Below, piece by piece: positions 62,407-64,000 of a DNA stretch of 64,000 bases. Each line of letters begins with the position of its first letter. The first letter of the stretch is position 1. The stretch comes from Eledone cirrhosa. Lineage: Eukaryota; Mollusca; Cephalopoda; Octopoda; Eledonidae. The notes beneath the pieces are model-generated. The model worked only from the letters and a program-made list of their open reading frames with translations, had not been told where the DNA came from and searched no databases. The stretch spans positions 29,744,949 through 29,808,948 of the forward strand of contig OZ024744.1 in assembly GCA_964016885.1 (NCBI GenBank), given 5' to 3'. The position numbers and the translations under genes are program-made.

Positions 62407-64000
62407 AGCAGCTCTACATGGAGGGACTCTACGTGGAGTGACTCTACATGGAGTGACTCTACATGGAGGGACTCTACCTGGAGGGACTCTACGTGGAGTG
62501 ACTCTACCTGGAGTGACTCTACGTGGAGTGACTCTACCTGGAGTGACTCTACGTGGAGTGACTCTACCTGGAGTGACTCTACCCGGAGTGAGTCTACATG
62601 GAGTGACTCTATATGGAGGGACTCTACCTGGAGTGACTCTACGTGCAGTGAATCTATCTGGAGTGACTCTACCTGGAGTGAATCTACCTGGAGTGACTCT
62701 ACCGGGAGTGACTCTACCTGGAGTGACTCTACGTGGAGTGACTCTACCTGGAGTGACTCTACCTGGAGTGACTCTACCTGGAGTGACACTACGTGGAGTG
62801 ACTCTACCTGGAGTGATTCTACGTGGAGTGAATCTACCTGGAGTGAATCTACCTGGAGTGACTCTACGTGGAGTGACTCTACCTGGAGTGACTCTACCCG
62901 GAGTGAGTCTACATGGAGTGACTCTATATGGAGGGACTCTACCTGGAGTGACTCTACGTGCAGTGAATCTATCTGGAGTGACTCTACCTGGAGTGAATCT
63001 ACCTGGAGTGACTCTACCGGGAGTGACTCTACCTGGAGTGACTCTACGTGGAGTGACTCTACCTGGTGTGACTCTACCTGAAGTGACTCTACCTGGAGTG
63101 ACACTACGTGGAGTGACTCCACATGTAGTGACTCTACGTGGAGTGACTCTACCTGGAGTGATTCTACCCGGAGTGACTCTACATGAAGTGACTCTACCTG
63201 GAGTGACTCTACCTGGAGTGACTCTACGTGGAGTGAATCTACCTGGAGTGACTCTACCGGGAGTGACTCTACCTGGAGTGACTCTACGTGGAGTGACTCT
63301 GCGTGGAGTGACTCTACCTGGAGTGACTCAACCTGGAATGACTCTACGTGGAGTTACTCTACCTGGAGTGACTCTACCTGGAGTGACTCTACCTGGAGTG
63401 ACTCTACCTGGAGTGACTCTACCTGGAATGACTCTACGTGGAGTGACTCTACCTGGAGTGACTCTACCTGGAGTGACTCTACCTGGAGTGACTCTACCTG
63501 GAGTGACTCTACGTGGAGTGACTCTGCGTGGAGTGACTCTACCTGGAGTGACTCTACCTGGAATGACTCTACGTGGAATGATTCTACCTGGAGTGACTCT
63601 ACGTGGAGTGACTCTACCTGGAGTGACTCTACCTGGAGTGACTCTACGTGAAGTGACTCCACATGTAGTGACTCTACCTGGAGTGACTCTACGTGGAGTG
63701 ACTCTACCTGGAGTGATTCTACCCGGAGTGACTCTATATGGAGTGACTCTACCTGGAGTGACTCCACATGGAGTGACTCTACCTGGAATGACTCTACGTG
63801 GAGTGACTCTACATGGAGTGACTCTACCTGGAGTGACTCTACCTGGAGTGACTCTACGTGGAGTGACTCCACATGTAGTGACTCTACGTGGAGTGACTCT
63901 ACCTGGAGTGATTCTACCCGGAGTGACTCTACCTGGAGTGACTCTACCTGGAGTGACTCTACGTGGAGTGACTCTACGTGGAGTGACTCTGCGTGGAGTG
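62407..64000 (+). repeat. 15-bp minisatellite, about 106 units, running off the window
   Basis: Unit CTACCTGGAGTGACT with common variants CTACGTGG, CTACATGG and CTACCCGG. Because 15 is divisible by 3, open frames appear on both strands (STWSD on the plus strand, VESLQ/VESLH on the minus strand); these are not genes. A 315-bp block (21 units), marked by ACCCGGAGTGAGTC, ATATGGAGGG and GTGCAGTGAATC, occurs at 62581 and again at 62896. An ACATGTAGTG unit is followed by similar units at 63121, 63661 and 63871, offsets that are multiples of 15. Confidence 0.96.

Noticed and set aside
63320..63335. TGACTCA/TGACTC strings in the 15-bp unit as AP-1-type binding sites.
   Set aside because: Only a rare variant matches the full 7-base site; chance occurrence in a repeat, with no gene nearby.
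62287..63872. Open frames with STWSD (plus) or VESLQ/VESLH (minus) repeats as a structural protein gene.
   Set aside because: The 15-bp unit length keeps frames open on both strands; no start context, signal peptide or exon structure is seen.

Overview
The window is a gene-poor, repeat-dominated piece of an animal genome, most likely a cephalopod and probably an octopus. The main clue is two copies of a tRNA-derived SINE at 46898-47106 and 48756-48936. Their central block and their 'ccttgtgcc' tail match, from memory, the SINE type abundant in octopus and squid. An AT-rich background, long TA/TG microsatellites, a Penelope-like retroelement and a degraded LINE fit the same picture. I see no convincing host protein-coding gene, no tRNA or rRNA gene and no CRISPR array.

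Layout. (1) 1-45168 is one uninterrupted, same-orientation satellite with a 39-bp monomer, about 1,150 copies, running off the left edge. Because 39 is divisible by 3 and two plus-strand frames lack stops, it produces long open frames (up to 772 codons) that look like a 13-residue repeat protein; I judge these artefacts. The array is layered: a 2,488-bp higher-order repeat (about 230-8100), a 2,847-bp higher-order repeat that is exactly 73 monomers (8137-13830), a disordered part (about 16.0-21.5 kb), a 1,326-bp tandem duplication (34 monomers), a roughly 9-kb duplication (21.6-30 kb versus 31-38 kb), and a marker-defined family seen 11 times between 27.8 and 43.9 kb. (2) 45169-49880 is a graveyard of small elements: a LINE reverse-transcriptase fragment, a short tandem repeat, two SINEs (one with a 10-bp target-site duplication), a cephalopod-type repeat with a CA/TA tail, a 478-bp foldback element, and a C2H2 zinc-finger-like remnant. 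(3) 49881-61368 is a head-to-tail pair of nearly identical Penelope-like elements. The upstream copy is 5'-truncated and frameshifted. The downstream copy has an intact 813-codon ORF with reverse transcriptase followed by a GIY-YIG endonuclease. Each carries a ~3.5-kb 3' region with about 2 kb of TG/TA repeats. (4) 61369-64000 holds a TA tract, a 249-bp near-perfect hairpin, a GA-rich tract, and a 15-bp minisatellite running off the right edge, with its first few units inverted around a 48-bp spacer.

The only plausibly functional protein is the Penelope-like polyprotein. The rest is best read as a record of tandem-repeat growth by unequal exchange and of mobile-element insertion. The most noteworthy items are the nested organisation of the 39-bp satellite, the fresh Penelope tandem, and the two long inverted-repeat elements.
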